64,000 nt of DNA from positions 62,001-126,000 of the forward strand of contig JAKKUO010000001.1 of assembly GCA_021890795.1 (NCBI GenBank), read 5' to 3'. The translations under genes were made by a program, and so were the position numbers. The notes under the pieces are model-generated. The model had not been told where the DNA came from. It worked only from the letters and a program-made list of their open reading frames with translations, and searched no databases. The DNA comes from Bacillota bacterium. Its GTDB lineage: Bacteria > Bacillota > Sulfobacillia > Symbiobacteriales > ZC4RG38. Shown in pieces: positions 7,888 to 15,672 of the stretch (the stretch's first letter is position 1; every line of letters begins with the position of its first letter).

Positions 7888-7922
7888 ACGCCGCCCAGCG
7901 GTCCGGGCGGCGTTCTTCTTTG
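7888..7922 (+). terminator. terminator after spoVS
   Basis: ACGCCGCCC (7888-7896) and GGGCGGCGT (7905-7913) form a perfect 9-bp stem around an 8-base loop, followed by TCTTCTTTGG. Confidence 0.75.
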
Positions 7923-8031
7923 GCAGGAAAGGGGAGCCGGGGGGGAGAAGTGGCAATGCACTGCCCACTCCCCGGCAGGTGGGCGGCCCCGGCCTGCCGG
8001 GGGTGGGCAACCTGGAGGGAGGAGGAGGCAG

Positions 8032-9024
8032 GTGCCGGAACTTCCAGACGCTCAGGCGGCGCTGGCCCTCCACCGCCGGGTCCTGGTGGTGGACGGCCAC
8101 TGCGACAGCGTCCTCGACCTCTGGGCGGGGAAGCGCCGGCTCGGGGAGGCCTCCGAGCACGGCCACCTCGACTTTCCCCGGGCCCGGGCCGGGGGGCTGG
8201 GCGCCCAGGTCTTCGCCCTCTGGCCGGCCCCGGAGACCTACGACAAGCCCTCCCGGCGGGTGCTGCAGCTCCTCGATGCCCTGCTGGGAGAGCTGGAGCG
8301 CTGCCCGGACCAGGCCCGGCTGGTCACCCGGGCGGAGGAGATCGAGGCCTGCCGCCGGGACGGGGTGCTGGCGGTGATCGTCGGCATCGAAGGCGGCGAG
8401 GCCCTGGAGGGCGACCTGGCCCTCCTCCGGACCTACTACCGCCTCGGGGTGCGGGTCCTGGGGCTCACCTGGAACCACCGGAACCTGCTCGCGGACGGCG
8501 CCCTGGAGTGGGAGACCGGCGGGGGGCTCACCCGGTTCGGCCGGGAGGTGGTCCGGGAGATGAACCGGCTCGGCATGGTGGTGGACGGGGCGCACCTCAG
8601 CCCCGCGGGCCTCCGGGACCTCCTGGAGGTCTCCGAGCACCCGGTGATTGTCAGCCACGGGAACTGCCGGGCCCTCTGGGACCATCCCCGGAACCTCACC
8701 GACGACCAGATCCGGGCCCTGGCGGAGCGGGGCGGGGTCTTCGGCATCTCCTTCGTCCGGGCTTTCATGGGGGAGCCGGGGAAGGTGACGGTGGAGACCG
8801 TCGCCGACCATATCGACCACGTCTGCCAGCTCCTGGGCACCAGCGCCCACGTGGGGCTCGGCTCGGACTTCGACGGCACCGGTGAGCTGCCCCTGGGGCT
8901 GGAGGGGGCCGAGGCCCTGCCCCGGCTGACCGCGGCGCTGATGGCCCGGGGCTACCGGGAGCCGGACCTCGCGGCCATCCTGGGGGGCAACTACCTCCGG
9001 GTCTTCCGGCAAGTACTGCGCTAG
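8032..9024 (+). CDS. membrane dipeptidase (M19 family)
   Basis: M19 dipeptidases are zinc enzymes of the amidohydrolase superfamily that cleave dipeptides, often with D-residues at the C-terminal position. The 330-residue protein carries DGHCD at 21-25 (first zinc ligands), VGIEGG near 121 with the bridging Glu, VSHGNCRA around 213 and GSDFDG around 282 (catalytic/metal Asp region). No signal peptide is present, so it is cytosolic like other bacterial members. GTG 8032 follows GGAGGAGG. It sits 47 bases before pepA, forming a peptide-degradation group with it. Confidence 0.92.
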   Translation: MPELPDAQAALALHRRVLVVDGHCDSVLDLWAGKRRLGEASEHGHLDFPRARAGGLGAQVFALWPAPETYDKPSRRVLQLLDALLGELERCPDQARLVTRAEEIEACRRDGVLAVIVGIEGGEALEGDLALLRTYYRLGVRVLGLTWNHRNLLADGALEWETGGGLTRFGREVVREMNRLGMVVDGAHLSPAGLRDLLEVSEHPVIVSHGNCRALWDHPRNLTDDQIRALAERGGVFGISFVRAFMGEPGKVTVETVADHIDHVCQLLGTSAHVGLGSDFDGTGELPLGLEGAEALPRLTAALMARGYREPDLAAILGGNYLRVFRQVLR

Positions 9025-9071
9025 AGTCGGGTACGACACAGGGTCCGACAACAGGGAGGGAGCGACGGCCG

Positions 9072-10577
9072 ATGCCCGAAGTGACCGTTCGCACCGCTTC
9101 GGTGACCGAGATCCAGGCGGATGTCCTGGTGGTCAACCTCTTCAAGGGGGTGCAGGTGCCCGGAGGCGCCACCGGCGCGGTGGACCGGGCCCTGGGCGGC
9201 CTCATCAGCCAGGCCATCGCCGCGGGGGACCTCAAGGGCGACCTCGGGGAGACCGCGATCTTCTACACCCAGGGCCGGCTGCCGGCCCGGAAGGTGCTGG
9301 TGGTCGGGCTGGGGAAGGCGGAGAAGTTCGGCCTGCCCGAAGTGCGCAAGGTCGCGGCCATCGCCGCCCGGGCGGCCTGGAAGTCCGGCGCCCGGTCCAT
9401 CGCCACCATCGCCCACGGGGCGGGGATCGGCGGCCTCGACCCGGTCCGGGCGGCGGAGGCGACGGTGGACGGGACCCTTCACGGCCTTTACCGGTTCGCC
9501 GGCTACAAGACCGGCGATCGGGAGGACCGGCCCCCGGTGGAGGAGGTCATCCTGGTGGAGCGGGACGAGGCCAAGGCCGGGGCCATGGTCGCGGGGGCGG
9601 AGGTGGGGCGGATCCTGGCCGAGTCCGTCAACTGGGCCCGGGACCTGGGGAACCGGCCGGCCAACCGGCTGACCGCGGCGGACCTGGCGGAGGAGGCCGT
9701 CCGGATGGCCCGGGAGGTGGGGCTGGAGGCTGAGGTCCTGGAGAGGGCGGACCTCGAGCGGCTGGGAGCGAACCTCCTGCTGGCGGTGAACCGGGGCTCC
9801 GCCGAGCCGCCGAAGATGATCGTCCTCCGGTACCGGGGCGCCGGGACCGGCAAGCCCATCGCCCTGGTGGGCAAGGGGCTCACCTTTGACACCGGCGGCA
9901 TCTCCCTCAAGCCCGCGGAGAACATGTGGGACATGAAGTTCGACATGTGCGGCGGCGCGGCGGTCCTGGGGGCGATGCGGGCCATTGCCCTCTTGCGCCC
10001 GGCGGCGGACGTGCTGGCGGTGGTGCCCGCCACGGACAACATGCCCGACGGGGCGAGCTACAAGCCCGGGGACGTGATCCAGGGGCTGTCGGGCAAGACC
10101 GTGGAGATCCGGTCCACCGACGCCGAGGGCCGGCTGATCCTGGCCGACGGCCTGGCCTACGCGGTTCGGGAGGGCGCGGCCCGGATCATCACCGTCTCCA
10201 CCCTGACCGGCGGGGCGCTCGTGGCCCTCGGCCGGGTGCGCTCCGCCCTCATCGCCAACGACGACCGGTGGGCGGAGGAGGTGCTGGCCGCGGCCGCCGA
10301 CGCCGGCGAGAAGGTCTGGCGGCTGCCCGCCGACGAGGAGTACCGGGAGCTCTTCAAGTCCGAGATCGCGGACATGACCAACGGCGGGAAGCGCGAAGCC
10401 TCCACCATCCAGGGCGGGCTGTTCCTCCTGCAGCACGTGGGGGACGTGCCCACCGCGCACCTGGACATCGCCGCCACCGCCTGGACCAGCGGCGACCGGA
10501 CCCAGGAGCCCGGGGCCACCGGAGTGGCCACCCGGACCCTGGTGGCCGCGGTGCGGCGGTACCGGCAGGAGGCTTGA
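9072..10577 (+). CDS. pepA: leucyl aminopeptidase (M17)
   Basis: M17 aminopeptidases are hexameric di-zinc or manganese enzymes releasing N-terminal residues in the cytosol. The 501-residue product has an N-terminal macro-like domain and the catalytic domain with K268, D273 (GKGLTFDTGG), D291, and the signature STDAEGRL at 348-355 supplying D350, E352 and the bicarbonate-binding R354. The first signature residue is Ser instead of the usual Asn; the ligands themselves are intact. ATG follows AGGGAGG about ten bases upstream. The PHP-domain gene starts three bases after its stop, implying translational coupling. Confidence 0.96.
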   Translation: MPEVTVRTASVTEIQADVLVVNLFKGVQVPGGATGAVDRALGGLISQAIAAGDLKGDLGETAIFYTQGRLPARKVLVVGLGKAEKFGLPEVRKVAAIAARAAWKSGARSIATIAHGAGIGGLDPVRAAEATVDGTLHGLYRFAGYKTGDREDRPPVEEVILVERDEAKAGAMVAGAEVGRILAESVNWARDLGNRPANRLTAADLAEEAVRMAREVGLEAEVLERADLERLGANLLLAVNRGSAEPPKMIVLRYRGAGTGKPIALVGKGLTFDTGGISLKPAENMWDMKFDMCGGAAVLGAMRAIALLRPAADVLAVVPATDNMPDGASYKPGDVIQGLSGKTVEIRSTDAEGRLILADGLAYAVREGAARIITVSTLTGGALVALGRVRSALIANDDRWAEEVLAAAADAGEKVWRLPADEEYRELFKSEIADMTNGGKREASTIQGGLFLLQHVGDVPTAHLDIAATAWTSGDRTQEPGATGVATRTLVAAVRRYRQEA

Positions 10578-10580
10578 GCC

Positions 10581-11414
10581 GTGGCCGGCGGGGCGGATCT
10601 CCACCTCCACACCACCGCCTCCGACGGCACCCTCTCCCCGGCGGAGATGGTGGCCCTCAGCCGGGAGCAGGGGCTGGTGGCCATCGCCATCACCGACCAC
10701 GACACCGCCGGCGGCCTCCGGGAAGCCGTGGCGGCGGGGGAGCGGCTGGGGATCCAGGTGATCCCCGGGGTGGAACTCTCCTGCCCGGTGGGCGACGGGC
10801 GGACCGAGGTGCACCTCCTCGGCTACCTCTGCCGGTTTGACGACGGCCCCCTGGCCGAACTCCTGGCCCGGCTGCGCCGGGGCCGGTTCGAGCGGGCCGC
10901 GGCGATCGTGGAGCGGCTCCGGGCCCGGGGCTACGCCATCGACCTGGACCGGGTGCTGGCCCTGGGGGGCGAGAGCGTCGGCCGGGCCCACATCGCCCAG
11001 GCCCTGGTGGAGGCCGGTTACGCCCAGACGGTGAAGGAAGCCTTCGACCGGTTCCTGGTCCCCGGCCGGCCGGGGTATGTCCCCCGGCCCCGGCTCACCC
11101 TCTCCGAGGCGATCCAGGCGGTCCGGGAGGCCGGGGGCGTGCCGGTCCTCGCCCATCCGGGGCTGATCCGGGACGACCACTGGGTGGCGGCAGCCATCGC
11201 GGCCGGGGTGATGGGGCTCGAGGCGTACCACACCGATCACTCCGCCGCCCAGGCGGAGAAGTACGCCCGCTGGGCCGAGGCCCGGGGCCTTCTGGTGACC
11301 GGGGGCTCCGACAGCCACGGCCCCCGGGGCAGCCGGCCGGTGCTCCCCGGCCACGTCCGGGTGGGGCTGGAGGTGGTGGAGCGGCTGCTGGCCGCCGCGG
11401 GCCGCGCCGGCTAA
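10581..11414 (+). CDS. PHP-domain phosphoesterase (RNase AM / TrpH-YciV family)
   Basis: The 277-residue protein is a PHP hydrolase. The first metal motif HLHTTASDG is at residues 8-16, followed by ITDHDT near 38-43, PGVELS near 61-66, AHPG near 192 and SDSHG near 236. Related E. coli YciV/RNase AM is a 5'-3' exoribonuclease that trims rRNA 5' ends and hydrolyses 3',5'-nucleotide bisphosphates; whether this one has the same substrate is inferred from family membership. It starts at GTG three bases after pepA with its ribosome site inside the pepA end. The gene's 3' end is duplicated in the DNA just downstream. Confidence 0.85.
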   Translation: MAGGADLHLHTTASDGTLSPAEMVALSREQGLVAIAITDHDTAGGLREAVAAGERLGIQVIPGVELSCPVGDGRTEVHLLGYLCRFDDGPLAELLARLRRGRFERAAAIVERLRARGYAIDLDRVLALGGESVGRAHIAQALVEAGYAQTVKEAFDRFLVPGRPGYVPRPRLTLSEAIQAVREAGGVPVLAHPGLIRDDHWVAAAIAAGVMGLEAYHTDHSAAQAEKYARWAEARGLLVTGGSDSHGPRGSRPVLPGHVRVGLEVVERLLAAAGRAG

Positions 11415-11461
11415 GGGCGCTGGAGCTGCCCCTGGCCGCCGCGGGCCGCCCTGGCTAGGGG
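11378..11461 (+). repeat. 44-bp-period direct repeat across the PHP gene stop
   Basis: About 40 bases beginning GGAGCGGCTGCTGGCCGCCG (11378) recur at 11422 as GGAGCTGCCCCTGGCCGCCG. Both copies end in GGCTAAGGG or GGCTAGGGG, so the stop codon itself is duplicated. It looks like a tandem duplication that left the gene intact. Confidence 0.7.
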
Positions 11462-11505
11462 TGCGTATGCTGGACCGGAACCTGTTAGGAGGGGGAGGTC
11501 CAGCG

Positions 11506-11997
11506 ATGACCATGACCTACGGCCTCGGCGGGCTGCCGGCCGCCTGGGCCCAGCCGGCGGCCTGGGTGTACCCTGCCGCCGGGGAGCGGCCCGCCGCCGG
11601 GGGATGGCAGACCGCCGGCACCGCCGCGTGGCCGGAGCCGGTTTCGGGGGCCTGGACGGCACCGCTGCCATCGCCCTGGCCGGTCTTACCCATGCCCATG
11701 GCCGCCCCCGGGCCCCGGGGCCCGGCCCCGGTCTGGAGCCCCATGGCCGGCGGGGAAGGGGACCCGTTCTCTTCTGCCCGGGCTCACGACCTGGCGATGC
11801 TCCGGGACCAGCTGGTGGGGGAACTGCAGGCGGTGAACGGCTATGTGCGGGATGCGGCCCGGGCGTCGGACCCCCGGGTCCGGGCCCGGCTCCTGGAGAT
11901 CGCAACGGACGAGCGGCACCACGTCGCGGAACTCACCCAGCTCATCCGGGAGCTGGATCCCCTGCAGGACCAAGCCTTCCGGCAGATCCAGGGCTGA
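11506..11997 (+). CDS. ferritin-like protein with a two-helix (half-ferritin) domain
   Basis: The ATG at 11506 follows AGGAGGGGGAGG. Residues 1-85 are Pro/Ala/Trp-rich and probably disordered. Residues about 93-160 form two long helices with metal-ligand spacing of half-ferritins: GELQAVNGY in the first helix and DERHHVAEL (E-x-x-H) in the second, separated by ASDPRVRARL. This resembles the two-helix core of encapsulated ferritins (E...Y / E-x-x-H), which dimerise to build a four-helix iron site. No encapsulin gene is in the window and no encapsulin-targeting tail is evident. An alternative is a rubrerythrin-like or spore-coat ferritin-fold protein. Iron binding is inferred, not shown. Confidence 0.6.
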   Translation: MTMTYGLGGLPAAWAQPAAWVYPAAGERPAAGGWQTAGTAAWPEPVSGAWTAPLPSPWPVLPMPMAAPGPRGPAPVWSPMAGGEGDPFSSARAHDLAMLRDQLVGELQAVNGYVRDAARASDPRVRARLLEIATDERHHVAELTQLIRELDPLQDQAFRQIQG

Positions 11998-12096
11998 GGG
12001 GGCCCGCTGGACAGCCCTCCCTCTGCTGCGGTATGGGAGCCAGCCCTGGCCGGTATACTAGGGAAGGAAACCCGCCGAGGGCAGGGGGGAGAGGCC

Positions 12097-12402
12097 TTGG
12101 ACCAGGAGGCTGAATTGGCCGGCCTGAAGGCCCGTATCCGCCTTCTGGAACAGCGGATCCAGGGACTGCGGGCCAGCCGGCGGATCCTGATGAACCTGCT
12201 GGCCGCCCAGGAGCGGGAAAAGCGCATCCGGATCCACCGGCTGGAGACGGAGAACCAGCGGCTGCAGCGCCGCTCGACCCGACTGGCCCGGCTCGCCCTG
12301 GAGAGCAACATCCGGCTGGTCCGCCTGGCCGAGGGCCAGGGCCTGGCCGGTAACGGCCATGGGGACCCGTACCCGGGGCCCCGGAACACCGGTACCGATT
12401 AA
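12097..12402 (+). CDS. small coiled-coil protein
   Basis: The 101-residue product starts at TTG behind GGGGGAGAGG. Residues 1-75 are heptad-rich and strongly charged (KARIRLLEQRIQGLRASRRI, then ETENQRLQRRSTRLARLAL), predicting one long coiled coil; the last 20 residues are Gly/Pro-rich. No family is recognised. A -10-like TATACT lies at 12054-12059 upstream without a clear -35. The gene converges on the small minus-strand gene, with a hairpin between them. Confidence 0.6.
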   Translation: MDQEAELAGLKARIRLLEQRIQGLRASRRILMNLLAAQEREKRIRIHRLETENQRLQRRSTRLARLALESNIRLVRLAEGQGLAGNGHGDPYPGPRNTGTD

Positions 12403-12414
12403 AAGAAACAGGAA

Positions 12415-12444
12415 CAGGGCCCGGACCGCCTGGTCCGGGCCCTG
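12415..12444 (-). terminator. terminator of the 12498-12725 gene
   Basis: CAGGGCCCGGACC and GGTCCGGGCCCTG form a perfect 13-bp stem around a 4-base loop. Read on the minus strand it is followed by TTCCTGTTTCTTTTAATC. On the plus strand no T-run follows, so it serves minus-strand transcription best. Confidence 0.7.
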
Positions 12445-12497
12445 TGCGCTCTGGCTCCACGCCTTCACGCCGTCTCTGTGGGGTTTCGGATCTGTGC

Positions 12498-12725
12498 TCA
12501 CCGCTTGGGCGGCCGCTCCTTCGGCGCCGCCGGCCGCCGCGGGGGCCAGGGGCTGCCTCCCACCCGCAGGTCAGCCGGTGGCTCCGGTGTGTGCCGCCAC
12601 CCCAGGATTGGATCGTCCCGGAAGGCCGGTTCGTCGTCCAGGGCAGCAGGCAGATGCCTAAGGGTCAGAATCGGCTGCGACCGCCGGGGGGTGTTCCCCC
12701 CGCGCCGGGGGACGGGGCCGGTCAT
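12498..12725 (-). CDS. hypothetical small basic protein, 75 aa
   Basis: This short reverse-strand gene has a full set of expression signals: an extended -10 (TGGTACAAT, 12786-12778), a strong ribosome site GGAGGAGGTGG, an ATG at 12725 and a T-rich terminator after the stop. The product is rich in Arg and Pro (MTGPVPRRGGNTPRRSQ at the start, APKERPPKR at the end) with a short acidic middle (LDDEPAFRDD). It has no predicted membrane segment. No family is recognised. A nucleic-acid-binding or spore-core role would be speculation from charge alone. Confidence 0.55.
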   Translation of the reverse strand: MTGPVPRRGGNTPRRSQPILTLRHLPAALDDEPAFRDDPILGWRHTPEPPADLRVGGSPWPPRRPAAPKERPPKR

Positions 12726-12777
12726 GGCGAGCCACCTCCTCCAGGGCCAGCGGATCGACAGACCTGGTGCTGCTCCT

Positions 12778-12786
12778 ATTGTACCA
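12778..12786 (-). promoter_or_regulatory. extended -10 promoter of the small minus-strand gene
   Basis: On the minus strand the sequence reads TGGTACAAT, an extended -10 with five of six hexamer bases. No clear -35 lies 17 bases upstream. Confidence 0.4.
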
Positions 12787-13014
12787 CGCTTTGCAGCCCG
12801 GGGCGACCGCCCGCCTTCCCCCGAGGGCCGGCCTCGGCGGGCCGGGGGCTGGCAGGCCCCAGCGGGCCTAGTGTGCCCGGGGGCGACCGGCACCACCCGA
12901 GCTGGGCCGGGGGCGGGAGGCCGGCTGCCGGAGCAGGGCCAGGGCCGCTTCCTGTCCAACCTTTTTGGCAAGCGCTGCGGTGAAACCCGACCCGAGGAGG
13001 GAGAGGGAGGACCC

Positions 13015-13926
13015 ATGCTCCTGCAGCACCTGATCACCTTCTGCAAGGTGGTGGAGACCGGGAACTTCACCCGGGCAGCAGAGGTACTGCACCTCAGCCA
13101 GCCCAGCGTCACCAAACACATCAGCAGCCTGGAGCATCACCTGGGGGTCGTCCTCCTGGACCGGGACGGCAAGCGGGTCCACCTCACCCCGGCCGGCGAA
13201 CTGGTATACGACTACGCCCGGCGGATCGCCCAGCAGGTGGCGGAGTGCCAGGCCGCGGTCCAGGCCCTCCGGGACCCCCGGGCGGGGATGGTCACCATCG
13301 GTTGCGTCCACACCATCGGCCTCTACGTGCTCCCCGACCTCCTGCTGGCCTTCGCCCGGGAGTATCCCCAGGTGCGGCTGATTGTCAAGACCAGCCGGAT
13401 GCAGGAGACCCTCCGGCTTCTCCTGCAGCACGAGATCGACCTGGGGCTGGTGACGGCTCCCGTCACCCACGAGCGGGTCGCCTGTACGCCCCTCTACGAG
13501 GATCCGGTGCTGGTGGTGGGGTCGCCCCGGCTCCGGTCGCAGCTCCCGCCGGAGATGACCGCCGCCGACCTGGCCCGGGTGCCGGTGATCGGCTTTCAGC
13601 GGGGCACCCGGTACCGGAGCTTTCTCGACTCAGAGCTGGAGAAGCGGGGGATCCACCTGACGGTGGTGATGGAGTTCGACAGCCACGAGGCGGTGCGGAC
13701 CATGGCTGCCCTCGGCCTGGGGCTTGCCCTGGCGCCCGCCTCCACCGTCCGGCGGGACCTCGCGGAGGGCACCCTGGTCGAGGTCCCGGTCCGGGACTTT
13801 CCCCGGATCTCCCGGACCACCTGCCTCATCCTCCGCCGGGACGGCCGTCTGCCCCCGGCCGCGGCCAACCTGGCCCGGTTCATCGCCCGGCACTTCGGGG
13901 TCCCGGCGCCGGAGCCTTTGGGCTGA
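13015..13926 (+). CDS. LysR family transcriptional regulator
   Basis: The 303-residue protein has the LysR winged HTH in residues 1-60 (GNFTRAAEVLHLSQPSVTKH) and a periplasmic-binding-like effector domain from about residue 90. LysR proteins usually act as effector-responsive tetrameric activators and often repress themselves. The ATG follows GGAGGGAGAGGGAGG. The usual divergent target gene is absent: the small minus-strand gene starts 290 bases upstream and is the only divergent neighbour. The gene ends four bases from the converging diacylglycerol-kinase-like gene. The effector is unknown. Confidence 0.92.
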   Translation: MLLQHLITFCKVVETGNFTRAAEVLHLSQPSVTKHISSLEHHLGVVLLDRDGKRVHLTPAGELVYDYARRIAQQVAECQAAVQALRDPRAGMVTIGCVHTIGLYVLPDLLLAFAREYPQVRLIVKTSRMQETLRLLLQHEIDLGLVTAPVTHERVACTPLYEDPVLVVGSPRLRSQLPPEMTAADLARVPVIGFQRGTRYRSFLDSELEKRGIHLTVVMEFDSHEAVRTMAALGLGLALAPASTVRRDLAEGTLVEVPVRDFPRISRTTCLILRRDGRLPPAAANLARFIARHFGVPAPEPLG

Positions 13927-13929
13927 ACA

Positions 13930-14841
13930 CTATCCGGCCCACACCCCCGGCGGCGCACCCTCCGGGGCCACCACCTCGAGGGCCCGGGGCAGCAACCGAA
14001 AGGTGGCCGGCAGGTGGCCCACCACGTCGCCGTCCAGATGCAGGGCTATCGGTTCGGCGGCGGCTACCTGGACCTCCCGGGCCAGGTGGAACTCGCCCTT
14101 GGGGTGGTCCACGTGCCGGCCGGTGTACAGCTTGGGCAGGACTTCGACGAGTTCGGCCTTGCCCACGTCGCCGGCGATGAGGACGCTGAAGTGGCCGTCG
14201 TCCAGGGTCGCGTGGGGGAGGATCTGCATCCCGCCGCCGTAGTACCGGCCAATCCCCACCGCCATCAGGAGGACCCGCCGGCGGACCTCCCGGCCGTCCA
14301 GGCGGATGGTCATCTCGGGGTTGCGATACCGGACCAGGGTGATCAGGGCTGCTACCAGCGACGGGAAGGTGCCGGGGATCGCCTTGAGAATCCGGCGGGT
14401 ATTGACCTCCTGGGCGACCTCCGCGTCGAAGCCGATGCCGGCGATGTTGATGAAGTGCCGGCCGCTTTCCAGGTGCAGCCCTACGTCCACCGGCCGCACC
14501 GGGGCGGTAAAGGCGATCCGGGCGGCGGCCAGAGGGTCCCGGGGAATGCCCAGGCTGCGGACAAAGTCGTTTCCCGTGCCGCTGGGGACGATCCCCAGGG
14601 CCGCCCCCGTGCCGATCAGGCCGTTGACCACTTCGTTCAGGGTGCCGTCGCCGCCCATGGCGATGATCCGATCAAATCCGGCTCGGGCGGCCTCCCGGGC
14701 CAGCGTTTCCCCGTGCCGGGGCGCGGTGGTGAAGCCCACGTCGTATTCGCCCCACTGGGCGAGGTGCGGTTCCAGCCGCCGCCAGACCTGAAAGGTCCGG
14801 CCGTGCCCCGCGGTGGGATTGACGACGAAGAAGAGACGCAC
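13930..14841 (-). CDS. diacylglycerol kinase family lipid kinase
   Basis: The 303-residue product belongs to the DagK/YegS/LCB5 lipid kinase family. It begins VRLFFVVNPTAGHGR and has the ATP-binding GGDGTLNEV at about 66-74 and PSGTGNDFVRSL near 89-100. These enzymes phosphorylate diacylglycerol or related lipids at the inner membrane face, recycling diacylglycerol from lipoteichoic acid synthesis. The GTG at 14841 is preferred because GAGAGGAG lies 11 bases upstream; a longer start at 14907 lies inside a tandem repeat. It may be the last gene of the AOR-moaD operon, though the 121-base gap allows its own promoter. Confidence 0.88.
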   Translation of the reverse strand: MRLFFVVNPTAGHGRTFQVWRRLEPHLAQWGEYDVGFTTAPRHGETLAREAARAGFDRIIAMGGDGTLNEVVNGLIGTGAALGIVPSGTGNDFVRSLGIPRDPLAAARIAFTAPVRPVDVGLHLESGRHFINIAGIGFDAEVAQEVNTRRILKAIPGTFPSLVAALITLVRYRNPEMTIRLDGREVRRRVLLMAVGIGRYYGGGMQILPHATLDDGHFSVLIAGDVGKAELVEVLPKLYTGRHVDHPKGEFHLAREVQVAAAEPIALHLDGDVVGHLPATFRLLPRALEVVAPEGAPPGVWAG

Positions 14842-14890
14842 AGGGGGTTCGCTCCTCTCCCGGCCAGATGGCTGCATCTGTACAACAGAG

Positions 14891-14923
14891 TACGGATACG
14901 TTCCCACTACGGATACGTTCCCA
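14891..14923. repeat. 17-bp tandem repeat upstream of the lipid kinase gene
   Basis: TACGGATACGTTCCCA occurs twice (14891-14906 and 14908-14923) with a 17-base period. It lies 50-80 bases upstream of the lipid kinase GTG, where an operator could be. Confidence 0.7.
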
Positions 14924-14962
14924 GTGGGGCGAATTCCTGTGCGCGGGAGGCGCAGCCTGGCC

Positions 14963-15238
14963 TTACCCTCCGCCCCGGAGGGCCATGAGCCGGAGCCGGT
15001 TGGCCAGGGCGGTCACCGTCTCCTGAGGGCCTGTCAGGGCGATCCGGACCCGGTCGACCCGCAGGCGGCTGCCCGGCACCGGGTAGCTCTCGCCGCTTAC
15101 CCGGGCGGTCCACCCGGGGCCACAGACCGTGCCGTCCGGCGCCACCTGCCCGCCCAGCAGCCGGAGGTACTCGACGGCCAGGGCCGGCTGCACCCCTCCG
15201 AGTTCCAGCACCATGTTCGCCGCGTTCACCGCATTCAT
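14963..15238 (-). CDS. hypothetical protein following the MoaD-like gene
   Basis: The 91-residue product overlaps the end of the MoaD-like gene by four bases (ATGA), so the two are translationally coupled. It begins MNAVNAANMVLELGG, has a helix, then a strand-rich middle with one cysteine (GTVCGPGWTARV), and ends with a basic helix and RGGG. I do not recognise the family. Position suggests a role with the aldehyde:ferredoxin oxidoreductase or its pterin cofactor. Confidence 0.65.
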   Translation of the reverse strand: MNAVNAANMVLELGGVQPALAVEYLRLLGGQVAPDGTVCGPGWTARVSGESYPVPGSRLRVDRVRIALTGPQETVTALANRLRLMALRGGG

Positions 15239-15525
15239 GCCCCAGACCCTCCGGCCACCGGGGGGAACAGGGCCACCTCCTCGGTGCCGTCGAGCGGGGT
15301 GGAGAGGCCCTGGAGGTGGACGATGTTCCGCCCGTCCACGTAGACGGCGACGTAGGGCTTGAGGGCGGTGCCCTCGGGGTCGTCGAAGATCTCATCCCGG
15401 AGCGCGGGGTACTGGGCCACCAGCCGGTTCAGCACCGTACCGACGGTCTCCCCCGGCGCAGCGGCCACTTCCGCCTCCCGGGTCCCGGCTGCCGCACGCA
15501 GGGTCGCGTAGAGGAGCACCCGCAC
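15235..15525 (-). CDS. MoaD/ThiS-like sulfur carrier protein
   Basis: The 96-residue product has a beta-grasp ubiquitin-like fold typical of MoaD: VRVLLYATLRAAAGTRE at the start and EEVALFPPVAGG near the end. MoaD carries a C-terminal thiocarboxylate that provides the dithiolene sulfurs of molybdopterin. The diglycine is followed by three extra residues (SGA), so the canonical terminal GG is not exposed unless trimmed. GTG 15525 follows GAGGGGTGAG. It lies downstream of the AOR gene on the same strand, consistent with supply of tungsto- or molybdopterin; such operon pairing is common for AOR enzymes. Confidence 0.82.
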   Translation of the reverse strand: MRVLLYATLRAAAGTREAEVAAAPGETVGTVLNRLVAQYPALRDEIFDDPEGTALKPYVAVYVDGRNIVHLQGLSTPLDGTEEVALFPPVAGGSGA

Positions 15526-15589
15526 GGCTATCTCACCCCTCTCTTTCGCCGGCGCGCCTCGGGCCCGACCGGGCCGGCACTGGTTAGCA

Positions 15590-15631
15590 AAGGCGAGGGC
15601 GGGAACCCGGTGCGGATCCCACCCTCGCCTT
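15590..15631 (-). terminator. hairpin after the AOR gene
   Basis: AAGGCGAGGG and CCCTCGCCTT pair over 10 bp around a 22-base loop. On the minus strand it is followed only by TGCTAACC, so termination would be weak and read-through into the MoaD-like gene is plausible. Confidence 0.35.
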
Positions 15632-15672
15632 CCGTGCCGCCGGTCGGACGCCCTGCCGGGCTGGACTGCCGC

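Noticed and set aside
9021-11513. Very long open frame on the minus strand opposite pepA and the PHP gene
   Set aside because: It is a high-GC antisense shadow: no ribosome site, Gly/Pro/His/Leu-rich composition, while the plus strand encodes intact enzymes with catalytic motifs.
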